Positions 53,874 through 63,143 of a stretch of DNA of 64,000 bases are shown here, piece after piece. Under the pieces are notes generated by a model that saw nothing but the letters and a program-made list of their open reading frames with translations, had not been told where the DNA came from and made no database searches. How positions within the stretch are numbered: position 1 is the first letter of the stretch; each line of letters starts with the position of its first letter. Where the stretch lies: contig NZ_VLKC01000002.1 of assembly GCF_007830295.1 (NCBI RefSeq), positions 3,266,881 to 3,330,880 of the forward strand, in the 5' to 3' direction. A program made the translations under genes and the position numbers. This DNA is from Sporomusa sp. KB1. GTDB taxonomy: Bacteria > Bacillota > Negativicutes > Sporomusales > Sporomusaceae.

Positions 53874-55070
53874 ATGAATAAAAATTTACTGGAGTGCACA
53901 ATACAGGGGATTGTCGAAAAATATCCGGAAACAATGGATATTTTTACAGGCTTCAATATAGTTACTGAAGAAGAAATAGCGCAAGGGTTAGGGGCTGTTT
54001 TACGGCTAAAAACACTACTAAGCATCAAAAAAATTAATCCAGAATCATTTATCAGTTTACTAACTGACAAAATTGAAGATACGGAGCAGTATCGCCAATT
54101 GTCAGAGGTTGTAATAGATAACCAAGGGGTATTCAATTTTGTTGCGCAACTGCCATGTGCTCTCAATCTGCCGCTTAACTGGGCCTTGCAGGCTATTTTA
54201 AAGAAACTGCGGGTAGAAAAGGATATTAGGCTTAATTATTACATGTGGTCATGCAGTAATGATGTGTTGTATTTTGCTGACTATCTGCAGCAGGTTGAAG
54301 ATATTGCTGACGCACCGGACTTGATAGTAACTACAGATTACAATTTGTTCAATAGCAAGTTTATCGAACAGGTTATGAATAAGGGGTTGTATACCACTTC
54401 ATTACAGCAACCGGTACATAGTACTTTTAACACGATTGGTATTGTTGATAGGCAGGGGTGGTATAATGTTGTTGCCATCAACCCAGTTGTGGTGGTAATT
54501 GACTGTCGGCAGATGGGCCGTCTGCCTATTCCGAAAACGTGGGGTGACTTACTGCAGCCGGAATATGAACAAAAGGTGGTTTTGAACGGTTGCAGCGGTG
54601 ATTTTGATGATATCATTCTGCTAACCATTTATCAGCAATATGGCGATGCCGGCATTGCGGCTTTAAGGAGGTCGGTCCGGACTGGCATGCACCCATCCCA
54701 GATGATCAAAAGCATGGCCAGCAGCAATCATGACCGACCGCCCATCTATGTAATGCCATACTTTTTTGCCAATACGATTTCGCCACCGGTAGAGGCAAAA
54801 GTCATCTGGATGGAGGATGGAACACCAATAACACCGCTGTCTTATTTGGTAAAAGCCTCAAAGGCCGAAGAATTACAAGCGTTAATTGACTATTTTAACG
54901 GGCCGGAATTTGGCCGCATTTGTGCTGGTGCCTATTTTCCCGCGCTCCATCCGCAGGTACCTCATAACCTACCAGAAAAAGCAGTTTTAAAGTGGCTTGG
55001 CTGGGACTACATCAGGGGGCAGGATACCGGAAAATTACTGGCAAGGTTAAATAGGAACTTTATCATGTGA
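53874..55070 (+). CDS. Cytosolic substrate-binding-protein-like protein with DUF1858-like N-terminus
   Basis: The 398-aa protein starts with an N-terminal helical segment (residues 1-65, IQGIVEKYPETMDIF) like DUF1858/ScdA_N. The remainder (about 120-398) resembles the bacterial extracellular solute-binding fold (SBP_bac_6/iron-type: LIVTTDYNLFN, PKTWGDLLQPEYEQKVVLN, YFNGPEFGRICAGAYFPALHP). There is no signal peptide or lipobox, so it should stay in the cytosol. I cannot assign a function. ATG follows GAGGAAGAG, 23 bases after the preceding gene; a terminator follows. Confidence 0.7.
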   Translation: MNKNLLECTIQGIVEKYPETMDIFTGFNIVTEEEIAQGLGAVLRLKTLLSIKKINPESFISLLTDKIEDTEQYRQLSEVVIDNQGVFNFVAQLPCALNLPLNWALQAILKKLRVEKDIRLNYYMWSCSNDVLYFADYLQQVEDIADAPDLIVTTDYNLFNSKFIEQVMNKGLYTTSLQQPVHSTFNTIGIVDRQGWYNVVAINPVVVVIDCRQMGRLPIPKTWGDLLQPEYEQKVVLNGCSGDFDDIILLTIYQQYGDAGIAALRRSVRTGMHPSQMIKSMASSNHDRPPIYVMPYFFANTISPPVEAKVIWMEDGTPITPLSYLVKASKAEELQALIDYFNGPEFGRICAGAYFPALHPQVPHNLPEKAVLKWLGWDYIRGQDTGKLLARLNRNFIM

Positions 55071-55109
55071 ATAGCTGCATAACAATAGCTGCTGTGTAAA
55101 AACAGCCCA

Positions 55110-55146
55110 AAACCCGCTAAGACGTTGAGTCTAAGCGGGTTTTTTC
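55110..55146 (+). terminator. Terminator before the acyl-CoA module
   Basis: AAACCCGCT-AAGAC / GTCT-AAGCGGGTTT with TTTTTC at the end. Confidence 0.88.
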
Positions 55147-55242
55147 ATTTAGTTTCCACTGTGCGCATGTACGGGTACTACTTATGGCGCAATTTTTAGA
55201 TTATTAGCCGTGCTGAAACTATTCTGAACAATGTGGTTTTAC

Positions 55243-55304
55243 TTCATAATAGTTTGATAGTTTATAATTATTAAATTGTTGTAAATATTTAACTATAGTA
55301 TATT
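55243..55304 (+). promoter_or_regulatory. Shared promoter/upstream element, copy 1
   Basis: TTGTTG (55276-55281), 17-base spacer and TATATT (55299-55304). Upstream, TTCATAATAGTTTGAT (55243-55258) and TTAAA before the -35 are conserved at 61302 and 63144. It drives the acyl-CoA dehydrogenase at 55405. Confidence 0.8.
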
Positions 55305-55404
55305 GAATCTACGAAGGAAAACAAAAAAGTTCAAGGCGTGAGACCTTGAATTTAGATGCTTTCGGATAGCCGAAAGTGTTCAAAAATAATAAGGGGGAAA
55401 AGAA

Positions 55405-56589
55405 ATGGGTAAATTGAGTGAACAAGAATTTCAAGCGTATTTAACACAGATCAGAGAATTGACAGAGGGCACATTCGATAAGATGCAAAAAGAAATTGAG
55501 GATACGAATGTGTTCCCCGAGGAGTTCTATCAACTGGGTATCAAAAACAACCTGTATCGTTGCTCACTGCCAATAGAATACGGCGGCTGGGGCCTTTCCG
55601 AGCTGGAAATTCTAAAGATTCAGGAAGAATTTAGTCGTGGTCCTGGCGGAATGCGTATGCATCTGCACTATGCCATGGATTTAAACTGGCGTCCCTTGTA
55701 TGACTTTGGCAGTGAAGAGCTTAAAGCAGAGTTAATGCCTGGCTTCCAGGATAGATCGGTCTTTACCTGCTGGGCTGTTACCGAGGAAACCGGTGGAACG
55801 GGTGCCGATATTAAAACCTTAGCCGTAAAAGACGGCGATGATTACATCATTAACGGAGAAAAGTATTTAATCTCACACACTGATTGCTGTAATTATGCTT
55901 ATGTTACCTTGCTTACCGATCCTAATGCCGATAAGGATCACCGTCTTTCCACCTTCATGGTTCCCTGCAACACCCCGGGCTACGAAGTTACTCCCATGCC
56001 TCACATGATGGGTTGCCGTGGATCAGGTCATACCGGCTTAAAGTTTACTAACATGAGAGTCAACAAAAAATACCTGCTCGGCAAAGAAGGCGATGGTCTT
56101 CATATCTCGATTCATTCTCTGTCTGTTTCCCGAGTTCACATCGCAGCCAGCAATTTGGGCATGGCACAGCGGATGTTGGAAATTTCCCTCAAACGTGCTC
56201 ATGATCGTGTCACCTTTGGCAAACCGATCATTGAACGTCAGGCTATCAGAATGAAGATTGCCGATATGGCTGCTCATATCCATGCTCTGCGTACCATGGT
56301 TTATGATTTTGCGAAAGACTATGAAAAGGATCCCAATGGCGAATATATTGAAGAAAAAGCGGCGATGTGCAAACTGTTCAGTATCCAGGTTACCAAAGTG
56401 TGCGGCGATGAGATGCTGGAGATCTTCGGTGGTGTTGGGTACTTCGAGGATTGCGAATATGGTCCTACTGAGCGCCTGTACCGCGACTCCCGCGCAATGT
56501 GGTTAGAGGAAGGTACTCCCACCGTACAGCGCATCACCATTTCCCGCCAGACTATTAAACATGGTGGCCGCTTAGAGTATCTCGATTAA
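55405..56589 (+). CDS. Acyl-CoA dehydrogenase, CaiA-like
   Basis: The 394-aa flavoprotein resembles crotonobetainyl-CoA reductase CaiA and other acyl-CoA dehydrogenases. It has CWAVTEETGGTGAD (FAD region), HMMGCRGSGHTGLKF, RVTFGKPIIERQAIR and the catalytic Glu369 in LEEGTPTVQ. In anaerobes such enzymes reduce 2-enoyl-CoAs with electrons from Etf, or act in the oxidative direction; no etf gene is in view. ATG follows AAGGGGG. Its 5' leader (55305-55404) contains two small hairpins. A hairpin with T-rich tail at 56612 may end its transcript. Confidence 0.9.
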   Translation: MGKLSEQEFQAYLTQIRELTEGTFDKMQKEIEDTNVFPEEFYQLGIKNNLYRCSLPIEYGGWGLSELEILKIQEEFSRGPGGMRMHLHYAMDLNWRPLYDFGSEELKAELMPGFQDRSVFTCWAVTEETGGTGADIKTLAVKDGDDYIINGEKYLISHTDCCNYAYVTLLTDPNADKDHRLSTFMVPCNTPGYEVTPMPHMMGCRGSGHTGLKFTNMRVNKKYLLGKEGDGLHISIHSLSVSRVHIAASNLGMAQRMLEISLKRAHDRVTFGKPIIERQAIRMKIADMAAHIHALRTMVYDFAKDYEKDPNGEYIEEKAAMCKLFSIQVTKVCGDEMLEIFGGVGYFEDCEYGPTERLYRDSRAMWLEEGTPTVQRITISRQTIKHGGRLEYLD

Positions 56590-56611
56590 TCCTAAGGAAT
56601 CTATGGACATG

Positions 56612-56650
56612 CAGAGGGTCATCAGTGTCAAGCCGATGACCCTTCTTTCT
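56612..56650 (+). terminator. Terminator-like hairpin after CaiA-like gene
   Basis: AGAGGGTCATC / GATGACCCTTCT around AGTGTCAAGCC, followed by TTCT. It could separate the dehydrogenase from the downstream genes or attenuate them. Confidence 0.6.
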
Positions 56651-56737
56651 ACTTTTAAATTAAAACAGATTACCGGGAGGTTCGGTGAAAGCCGGTAGAA
56701 GGTATTTTGGGTAAAGGTACTGGGGAGGGGCTGGAAA

Positions 56738-57259
56738 TTGGAATTTGGACCACTAAGAAGCAGGGCAGCCAGAAAACCTTGGCCGGAATGCCCCGATATC
56801 GTAATTTACCGCTGCAATCATTGTGGCAAGTTGTACCAGGGGTTGGGATATGAGATACCGGCTAAAGAGCCTATTTGCTGTTATGCATTCATGGAACGGC
56901 TGAAGCCGCTGCAGCTGGAGGACGCTTTGCCCGAAATCAATGTGGACTACAGGATTGTTGGCGGTTTCAACCAGAGCGCCGTACAGGTATTCTGGGAGAT
57001 GAAACTGCCGGAGGACAAACCAGAGTGGGTCTTACTTAAGACCTTCACCGGGAGTTACATCAAGTATGTCACTTCCGGGAAGCGGCCGCCCATGGTATTC
57101 CCTTTATCCGACGAGGATGCCTATGTATATTGTGACAGGAGCACTTGTCAGGAGTGTGTCTTTCGTTGCAAGCGAGGTTTTATCATTTATTTATATAGCA
57201 AAACAAGGGGTCTGCTGGAGGTCCCCCTGGAGAAGATGGCAGACTACTTTACGTCCTAG
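56738..57259 (+). CDS. Desulforedoxin-like domain protein of unknown function, 173 aa
   Basis: The N-terminal part has the iron-type pattern YRCNHCGKLYQG...ICCYAFMERL (Cys-x-x-Cys and adjacent Cys-Cys, residues about 26-50), as in the desulforedoxin domain of desulfoferrodoxin. The rest (about 65-173) looks beta-rich with WVLLKTFTGSYIKYV, but the His ligands of the superoxide-reducing site are not evident. A later CDRSTCQECVFRCKRG adds four cysteines. It may be a redox or metal protein of the acyl-CoA module. TTG 56738 has GGGGAGGGG seven bases upstream. Confidence 0.65.
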   Translation: MEFGPLRSRAARKPWPECPDIVIYRCNHCGKLYQGLGYEIPAKEPICCYAFMERLKPLQLEDALPEINVDYRIVGGFNQSAVQVFWEMKLPEDKPEWVLLKTFTGSYIKYVTSGKRPPMVFPLSDEDAYVYCDRSTCQECVFRCKRGFIIYLYSKTRGLLEVPLEKMADYFTS

Positions 57260-57350
57260 AAGTGGTATGTGTCCCAATTCTTTTTTTCTATTTTTGTCTC
57301 AACTGCCAAGACAATGAGGTGTATTTTTAGAAAAATAGGAGGAATGTCTG

Positions 57351-58643
57351 ATGAGCCCAAAGATTGGTAATAAACGATGGTATATTGTTGCTATGTTAGT
57401 ATTATGTTTTACTTTTATGTATCTGGGAAGAGCTAGTATCTCCATTGCCGGTCCGGTTCTCATGAAAGAGTATGGCTGGACTGGAACACAATTTGGCTTA
57501 GTGTCTACAGCCTTTTTCATTGGTTATGCCTTAACAATGCTGCCGGCTGGTTGGTTATCAGATCGGTTTGGGGCAACCAAAGTAATTGTTATTGGTACCT
57601 TGCTTTGGTCGGTGTTCACTTTGTTGACTCCTTTTGGCGCGGCAGCAATAAGCTCATTGATATTTATCCGGGTTGTCGTAGGGTTAGGCCAAGGGGTTAC
57701 CTTGCCTGCGACCTCGTCGCTGGTAGCCAGATGGGTACCTAAACAGGAAGCAGGCAAGGCACAAGGTTGGACGCTTATCGGAGTTCCTCTGGGTGTCGTT
57801 CTTACAATGCTTACTGGTGTTTATTTAATCCAGAATTATAATTGGCAAACGATATTTTATTTATTTGCTATTCTTGGTCCGATATGGTGCATAATCTGGG
57901 CTAAATTTGGTAAAGATCGCCCTGATCTGCACTCTTCAATTAGTAAAGAAGAACTTGAATACATCGTATCAGGCCAGGGTTCAAAAGATAGTGGCGGTCA
58001 GGCAGTCAGCTTAACCGCAAAAGAAATTTTTTCAAATATATCCGTATGGGGCGCGATTATTGCTTACTTTTGTTACAATTACGTTTTTTACTTGTTATTA
58101 ACCTGGTTACCCACCTACTTAGCGGTTGGTCGTGGCTTCACTTTAGTGAAAAGTGGTTATTATACGATGATTCCTTACCTTGTCGCGATGATTACTTATC
58201 CTTTAGGAGGGATCTTAACTGACTGGGCATCTCAGAAATTTGGAGAAAATATTGGACGAAAATTGTTTCCCGTGTGTGGCTTAATCATTGGTGGGATTGC
58301 ATTGATATTTGGCGCACAGGCCAGCAATGCTAACATGGCTATTGGTTTAATTGCAGCGTCTATGGGCTGTCTAACCATTACCCAGGGAGGGTTCTTCTCC
58401 ATTCCAATAATCTTTGCCCCCAAAAATGCTGGTACAATAGTTGGGATGTATGGCTTTATTGGTACAATGGCAGGAATATCTGCACCACTTGTTACAGGTA
58501 TGGTTGTTGACTCCTACGGGTATAGTTATGCCTTATTCCTGGGATCATCGATGGCAATTTTAGGTGCAATTATATTGTTGACTGCCAAGGTTAAACAGAT
58601 TGAAGCTAAAACCAAATATTTGAGCGAAACTTCGGTTAACTAA
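57351..58643 (+). CDS. MFS transporter, ACS (anion:cation symporter) family, paralogue 1
   Basis: The 430-aa protein has 12 membrane helices with WLSDRFGATKVIVIGTLLWS (loop 2-3), PATSSLVARWVPKQEAGKAQG and a GGILTDWASQKFGENIGRKLF segment, as in organic-anion symporters of the ACS family. It should import an organic acid with protons or sodium. The protein at 61599 is about half identical and shares the same beginning (GNKRWYI). The ATG follows AGGAGG. The neighbouring CoA-transferase and dehydrogenases suggest the imported acid becomes a CoA ester. Confidence 0.88.
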   Translation: MSPKIGNKRWYIVAMLVLCFTFMYLGRASISIAGPVLMKEYGWTGTQFGLVSTAFFIGYALTMLPAGWLSDRFGATKVIVIGTLLWSVFTLLTPFGAAAISSLIFIRVVVGLGQGVTLPATSSLVARWVPKQEAGKAQGWTLIGVPLGVVLTMLTGVYLIQNYNWQTIFYLFAILGPIWCIIWAKFGKDRPDLHSSISKEELEYIVSGQGSKDSGGQAVSLTAKEIFSNISVWGAIIAYFCYNYVFYLLLTWLPTYLAVGRGFTLVKSGYYTMIPYLVAMITYPLGGILTDWASQKFGENIGRKLFPVCGLIIGGIALIFGAQASNANMAIGLIAASMGCLTITQGGFFSIPIIFAPKNAGTIVGMYGFIGTMAGISAPLVTGMVVDSYGYSYALFLGSSMAILGAIILLTAKVKQIEAKTKYLSETSVN

Positions 58644-58648
58644 AAGAA

Positions 58649-58687
58649 CTAACCTCTAACCGGGGTGGCCGTCCAGTTAGAGGTTAG
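58649..58687 (+). other. Intergenic hairpin before the CoA-transferase gene
   Basis: CTAACCTCTAAC and GTTAGAGGTTAG form a perfect 12-base stem around CGGGGTGGCCGTCCA, followed by GAAAAATTAC and not by a T-run. It lies just before the ribosome-binding site of the next gene and may act in mRNA processing or attenuation. Confidence 0.65.
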
Positions 58688-58714
58688 GAAAAATTACAAA
58701 GGGAGTTGTTTTCA

Positions 58715-59986
58715 TTGAAAGGATTAGAAGGAATCAAAGTAATCGAATTAACTTCTTATATAGCAGCACCGGCATGCCCAAGAATTCTTGGCGAAATGGG
58801 AGCAGAAATTATTAAAATTGAGCCCTTTACTGGTGATGAGCAACGTACTCAGGGTCCTGGTTACGGTATGCTGCGGGATGATATTGAAGATCCGGCATTC
58901 GATATGGCCAGTCTTGATAAAAACTGGCTGAGCATTAATCTTAAAAGTAAAGAGGGTATAGAATTCGTTTATAAATTACTGGAAACGGCTGATGTCCTTG
59001 TTACAAACTTTAGAGATAAGGCGTTGATTAAATTAGGTCTGGACTATCAGACCATTAGTAAAATGTTTCCACATATCGTTTATGCGCAAATGAGAGGCTA
59101 TGGCGAGCGAGGTCCGGAAAGGGATTCCAGGGGGTACGATGCTACTGCTTATTCCGCTCGTGGCGGTATATTAACTGCATTCCCTCAGATGGGTGAAAAT
59201 CCTGTGAATGTTCCAGCTGCTTTTGGTGATTGGAATGCGAGTGGTTTTTTGACTGCCGGCGTGTTGGCCGCTTTGGTTCGAAAAGAGAAAACAGGTTTAG
59301 GAGACAAGGTGGTTGTAAACCTCTATCATGTTGCCTGCTGGGGAATGCAGCATGCCGTTGTTTCCCGCCAGTCCGGGGCACTATATCCAAGATCCAGAAA
59401 ACTGGTTCCTACTCCATCAAACAATTGTTATAAATCCCAAGACGGAATTTGGTTCCTGATTTGTCAAGGTAACTATAATAAATACTTTGAACAGATGGTT
59501 ACTGCGCTAGGTATTGAAATGCTCATTGGCAATGAAGAATATGATACGTTAGAAAAGCTTACGGCAAATAAAACAAATGGTTATGTTGTTGAACTTTTCG
59601 AAAAAGCATTCGCCAAAAAGACATTTGCTGAGTGGGAGGTAATTTTAAGAGAAAACGAGATTCCTTATCAAAAGGCATTTACAGTTGATGATGTACTTGT
59701 GGATGAAGAAGCTTATGCGAATGACATTTTAAGACGTGTAGAATACAAATCGTATGGTCAACGGGTTATTCCTACAAGCCCAATAAGAATGAAGAGTGTT
59801 GGCGATCCTACGTTGTGGACATCTAAGCCGATTGGTTATGATACTCGCACCTATTTGCTAAAGTATGGCTACTCTGAAGCTGATATTCAAAAGTTTATCG
59901 AAACAGGTGCAGTTAAAGTATATGCGGGTAAAGAATTAGAATTTGACAAATTAAGCTGCACATCAGCGTCTGAACCGCTTCCTTAA
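58715..59986 (+). CDS. Class III (CaiB/BaiF) acyl-CoA transferase
   Basis: The 423-aa enzyme moves CoA between carboxylic acids. It has LEGIKVIELTSYIAAPACPRILGEMGAEIIKIEP at the N-terminus, QMRGYGERGP and the catalytic Asp142 in SRGYDATAYSARGG. It is close in style to HadA/FldA transferases used for 2-hydroxyacids and enoyl acids, and to CaiB. TTG 58715 is chosen because GGGAG ends nine bases upstream; TTG 58706 abuts that site. With the dehydrogenases and MFS genes it would activate the imported acid. Confidence 0.9.
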   Translation: MKGLEGIKVIELTSYIAAPACPRILGEMGAEIIKIEPFTGDEQRTQGPGYGMLRDDIEDPAFDMASLDKNWLSINLKSKEGIEFVYKLLETADVLVTNFRDKALIKLGLDYQTISKMFPHIVYAQMRGYGERGPERDSRGYDATAYSARGGILTAFPQMGENPVNVPAAFGDWNASGFLTAGVLAALVRKEKTGLGDKVVVNLYHVACWGMQHAVVSRQSGALYPRSRKLVPTPSNNCYKSQDGIWFLICQGNYNKYFEQMVTALGIEMLIGNEEYDTLEKLTANKTNGYVVELFEKAFAKKTFAEWEVILRENEIPYQKAFTVDDVLVDEEAYANDILRRVEYKSYGQRVIPTSPIRMKSVGDPTLWTSKPIGYDTRTYLLKYGYSEADIQKFIETGAVKVYAGKELEFDKLSCTSASEPLP

Positions 59987-60027
59987 GCTGCTTCTGCTTA
60001 GAAATCTTGTCGGTAACACCCCCTTAT

Positions 60028-60084
60028 ACTAGGATGGTTGGAACGATTCACGAAAGTGTATTTCCAACCGTCCTAGTTTTTTAC
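60028..60084. terminator. Bidirectional terminator between CoA-transferase and LysR genes
   Basis: ACTAGGATGGTTGGAA / TTCCAACCGTCCTAGT with a TTTTTT tail. Confidence 0.9.
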
Positions 60085-60092
60085 GAACCTGC

Positions 60093-61028
60093 TTACTGCT
60101 GTTCGCAAGGGGGATTGTGGAGATAATTTTCTTGTGACCAGTGTACAAAAAAATTCTTGAAATTTGAAACAACAGGGGAAAGTTTTTTCTTTTTGGGAAA
60201 AACCACTGACACAGTTCTAGTTGCTTTCGGTTTAAAACGAACTATTGCAATGCCTTTTCCCGCAGAAGGCATTGCCTTCTGCGCTATCCGGGAAGATAGT
60301 ATCGCAATCCCCATACCTTCAGCTACAAGTCCAACACAGGTATCAACGTAGTGCGCGTCATAGCCGAATTTTGGCTCAAAACCAGATAACTTACAGGCAT
60401 CAAGGGTGTCGGCAAAAGCCCCGGAGGACTTGGAAAGACAAATAAAAGTTTCTTCTGAAGCCTCGTGTAAATCGATAATCTCTCTGGAGGCAAACGGGTG
60501 TGAGGTATTAGTTATAATGACTAATTCGTCTTGAATTAGAGGATATGACTCTAGCGGTATCTTTTCCGGCTTATATTTGTGGTAGGCGGTAAGAAAGGCT
60601 ACGTCAATTTTCCCACTGGACAATAATGGGTATAGGTCAAAGCATTCGGCCTCATGAAATTCGAAAGAAATTTTCGGATAGGTTTTTTGGAAGGCTGCAA
60701 TAAGTGGCGTGATACCAAAGGCTCCCAGTGCCGGGACATTGCCTATGGATATTTGGCCGCTTTCACCAACCACATATTGCTGCATAGCCATGTTAATATC
60801 GGCAATATCCGATATTATTTTCTTGGCATGTTCAACAAACTCAGTGCCTGCTGGAGTCAGATGAACTGAGCGCGTGGTTCTTCCAAATAACACGACTCCC
60901 AATTCATCTTCAAGTTTTTTTATTTGCTGAGATAAAGAGGAGGGGGTTACACAGACTTCCTCTGCTGCACGAGAAAAATTTTGGTGCTTGGCTACCGCCA
61001 GGATGTACTTAAGTTGATATATTTCCAT
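60093..61028 (-). CDS. LysR-type transcriptional regulator
   Basis: The 311-aa regulator has the LysR helix-turn-helix (residues 1-60, YILAVAKHQNFSRAAEEVCVTPSSLSQQIKKLE) and an effector-binding domain (about 90-295). ATG 61028 is selected (AAAGGAAC eight bases upstream); 61052 would be too early. It is divergent from the MFS gene at 61599 and stands between the two halves of the acyl-CoA module. It is the only transcription regulator in the region and a candidate to bind the three shared upstream elements. Confidence 0.93.
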   Translation of the reverse strand: MEIYQLKYILAVAKHQNFSRAAEEVCVTPSSLSQQIKKLEDELGVVLFGRTTRSVHLTPAGTEFVEHAKKIISDIADINMAMQQYVVGESGQISIGNVPALGAFGITPLIAAFQKTYPKISFEFHEAECFDLYPLLSSGKIDVAFLTAYHKYKPEKIPLESYPLIQDELVIITNTSHPFASREIIDLHEASEETFICLSKSSGAFADTLDACKLSGFEPKFGYDAHYVDTCVGLVAEGMGIAILSSRIAQKAMPSAGKGIAIVRFKPKATRTVSVVFPKKKKLSPVVSNFKNFFVHWSQENYLHNPPCEQQ

Positions 61029-61301
61029 ATGCGGTGTTCCTTTCTGGATCATAATTCAATACTAACATTCAATATTCTAGCTGATTTATAAACATCCTTC
61101 CAATTAAGAATTTTGTAATAATTTGAAAAAAATTTTGATTTTTTAATTATTGAAGCTTTTTCATGGATTTATGTTACATAGCATTATTAAGTTTCTCTAA
61201 TCAATCTTCGATAGACAGTTGATATTGCTCAATAGTCGTGTTAAATACAGTTTGGGATTTATTAGTATAACTAAAGATTAATAGTGGTTATTTTCTTTTA
61301 C
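61029..61301 (+). other. LysR-MFS intergenic region, proximal part
   Basis: The interval between the lysR start and the shared promoter element is AT-rich and shows no gene. LysR operators would be expected here, but no clean T-N11-A pair can be singled out by eye. Confidence 0.3.
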
Positions 61302-61364
61302 TTCATAATAGTTTGGAATATTTATATTTATTAAATTGTTGCAAATAGTTAAACATATTACATT
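61302..61364 (+). promoter_or_regulatory. Shared promoter/upstream element, copy 2
   Basis: TTCATAATAGTTTGGA (61302-61317), TTAAA, TTGTTG (61336-61341), 17-base spacer and TACATT (61359-61364). It precedes MFS paralogue 2 with a 230-base leader. Confidence 0.8.
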
Positions 61365-61598
61365 AAAGGAGACTTATGTAGTTTGATGTCAGATATTAGT
61401 AGCCGCATAATTTTGCAAATACTTCAATAATTTAGTGAACTCGTTTCAGTTCCATAATCGCGAGGAATGAACAAATTTAAACGAAAGTGGGTGTGAAAAT
61501 TGCCAAAAAACATGCCATAATGATAATGCTCTCGTACATTTTGCCATGAGTGCTTATCCTTTTGATGAACGATTATGCAAAAGAGAGGAGGAATTATT

Positions 61599-62897
61599 GT
61601 GAGTTCAGGGTTTGGTAATAAAAGGTGGTATATTATTGGTATGTTGACAGTGTGCTATACGATCTTGTATATGGATAGATCCTGTATGTCGATGGCCGGA
61701 CCCGCTATGATGAAACACTTTAACTGGAGTGCAACACAATATGGTCTCGTTTCAACAGCCTTCTTTATTGGTTACGCATGTACTCAGCTTCCGGGGGGGT
61801 GGCTGGCAGATCGATTTGGTGGTGGGAAGGTTACAATGATTGGAGCTCTTTGGTGGTCGCTGTTTGTATTTCTGACTCCTTTTGGATCTACGCTGGGTTT
61901 AATGGTAATTATACGTATAGCAATGGGGTGGGGCGAAGGCGTTTCCTTGCCTGCTATGACTTCCATTGTAGCGCAGTGGATGCCTAAGAAAGAATCTGGC
62001 TTAGCCCAGGGACTGAGTCTTATGGGTGTGGCTATCGGGATTGCCGTTGCTATGCCGATATCAGCCTGGATTATTAGTAAATGGGGCTGGGAAATGGTGT
62101 TTTATTCATTTGCTTTTATTGCTCCCATTTGGGTCATTATCTGGTGGAAGTATGGTAAGGATAAGCCTGAGGAACATCCTGCAATAAGTAAAGCAGAAAT
62201 AGAATATATTAGAGCCGATCAGGGATGCCAGTCAGAAGACTTAAATCAGGCAATGACCGTAACATCTAAAGACATATTTTCAACACCGTCAGTCTGGACC
62301 GGGGCAATATCATTTTTCTGTACCAACTACCTCTTTTATTTGTTTATGACCTGGCTGCCAACGTACTTTGTTCGGGGACGTGGTTTCGAAATGGGGACAA
62401 GCGCAATATACACCATGATGCCATATATTGTTGCCATATTCACGTATCCTTTAGGCGGTTGGCTGGCTGATCAGGCAGCAAAGAAACTCGGACACAATAT
62501 GGGAAGAAAGCTATTTCCTCTGCTTGGCATGGTAGGTGCCGGAATTCTGTTAATATTCGGCTCCCAAGCAACCAATGCGAATATGGCAGTAGCTTTAATA
62601 TCAGCATCCAACGGTGTTTTATGCCTCACCATGGGTGGGTATTATTCCATGCCGATTGTTTTTTCCCCTACCAATGCCGGAAAAATTGTTGGTCTTTATG
62701 CTACCTGTGCCACAATTGGCGGCATAACTGCCCCGCTTCTAACTGGTATTGTTGTGGATGCCTATGGATACGATTATGCGTTATATTTAGGGGCTGGTTT
62801 ATCAATAATGGGTGCGCTTATTTTGCTGACTAGTCAGGTTAAACCGATTTTACCGAGTGCCGGTAGAAGCAAAAACTTACAGCGTAATTTAGCATAA
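61599..62897 (+). CDS. MFS transporter, ACS family, paralogue 2
   Basis: The 432-aa, 12-helix transporter is a clear paralogue of the protein at 57351: GNKRWYIIGMLTVCYTILYMDRS, QYGLVSTAFFIGYA, WLADRFGGGKVTMIGALWWS, and VVDAYGYDYALYLGAG line up throughout. GTG 61599 has GAGGAGG eight bases upstream; the 61575 start in the same frame lacks such a site. It is divergent from lysR and has its own copy of the shared promoter, so two related carriers are made within one regulon, perhaps for different substrates or for exchange of substrate and product. Confidence 0.88.
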   Translation: MSSGFGNKRWYIIGMLTVCYTILYMDRSCMSMAGPAMMKHFNWSATQYGLVSTAFFIGYACTQLPGGWLADRFGGGKVTMIGALWWSLFVFLTPFGSTLGLMVIIRIAMGWGEGVSLPAMTSIVAQWMPKKESGLAQGLSLMGVAIGIAVAMPISAWIISKWGWEMVFYSFAFIAPIWVIIWWKYGKDKPEEHPAISKAEIEYIRADQGCQSEDLNQAMTVTSKDIFSTPSVWTGAISFFCTNYLFYLFMTWLPTYFVRGRGFEMGTSAIYTMMPYIVAIFTYPLGGWLADQAAKKLGHNMGRKLFPLLGMVGAGILLIFGSQATNANMAVALISASNGVLCLTMGGYYSMPIVFSPTNAGKIVGLYATCATIGGITAPLLTGIVVDAYGYDYALYLGAGLSIMGALILLTSQVKPILPSAGRSKNLQRNLA

Positions 62898-63002
62898 AGC
62901 TTGAATTCATTTCATATGGTATAGCCTTATTAAGGTGAGTCGTTCTTCTTAATAGGGAGTTGTCTGAGGAGATTATAAGTTCAAAAATAGATTATGAGTG
63001 AT

Positions 63003-63049
63003 GCCCCCGGCGCTATCATGTGATAGCGCCGGGGGCGCCGTTATTTTCA
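63003..63049 (+). terminator. Perfect 16-bp hairpin terminator after MFS paralogue 2
   Basis: GCCCCCGGCGCTATCA / TGATAGCGCCGGGGGC with a TG loop, followed by GCCGTTATTTTC. The very strong stem makes termination likely despite a short T-run. Confidence 0.8.
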
Positions 63050-63143
63050 GGTAAAGAACGAATTTTAGGACTGAAAGGCAAAACGGGAAGTTAGTTTACA
63101 GTGATTAGTATAGTTAAAGAGCAATATAACAATTCAGTTTTGA

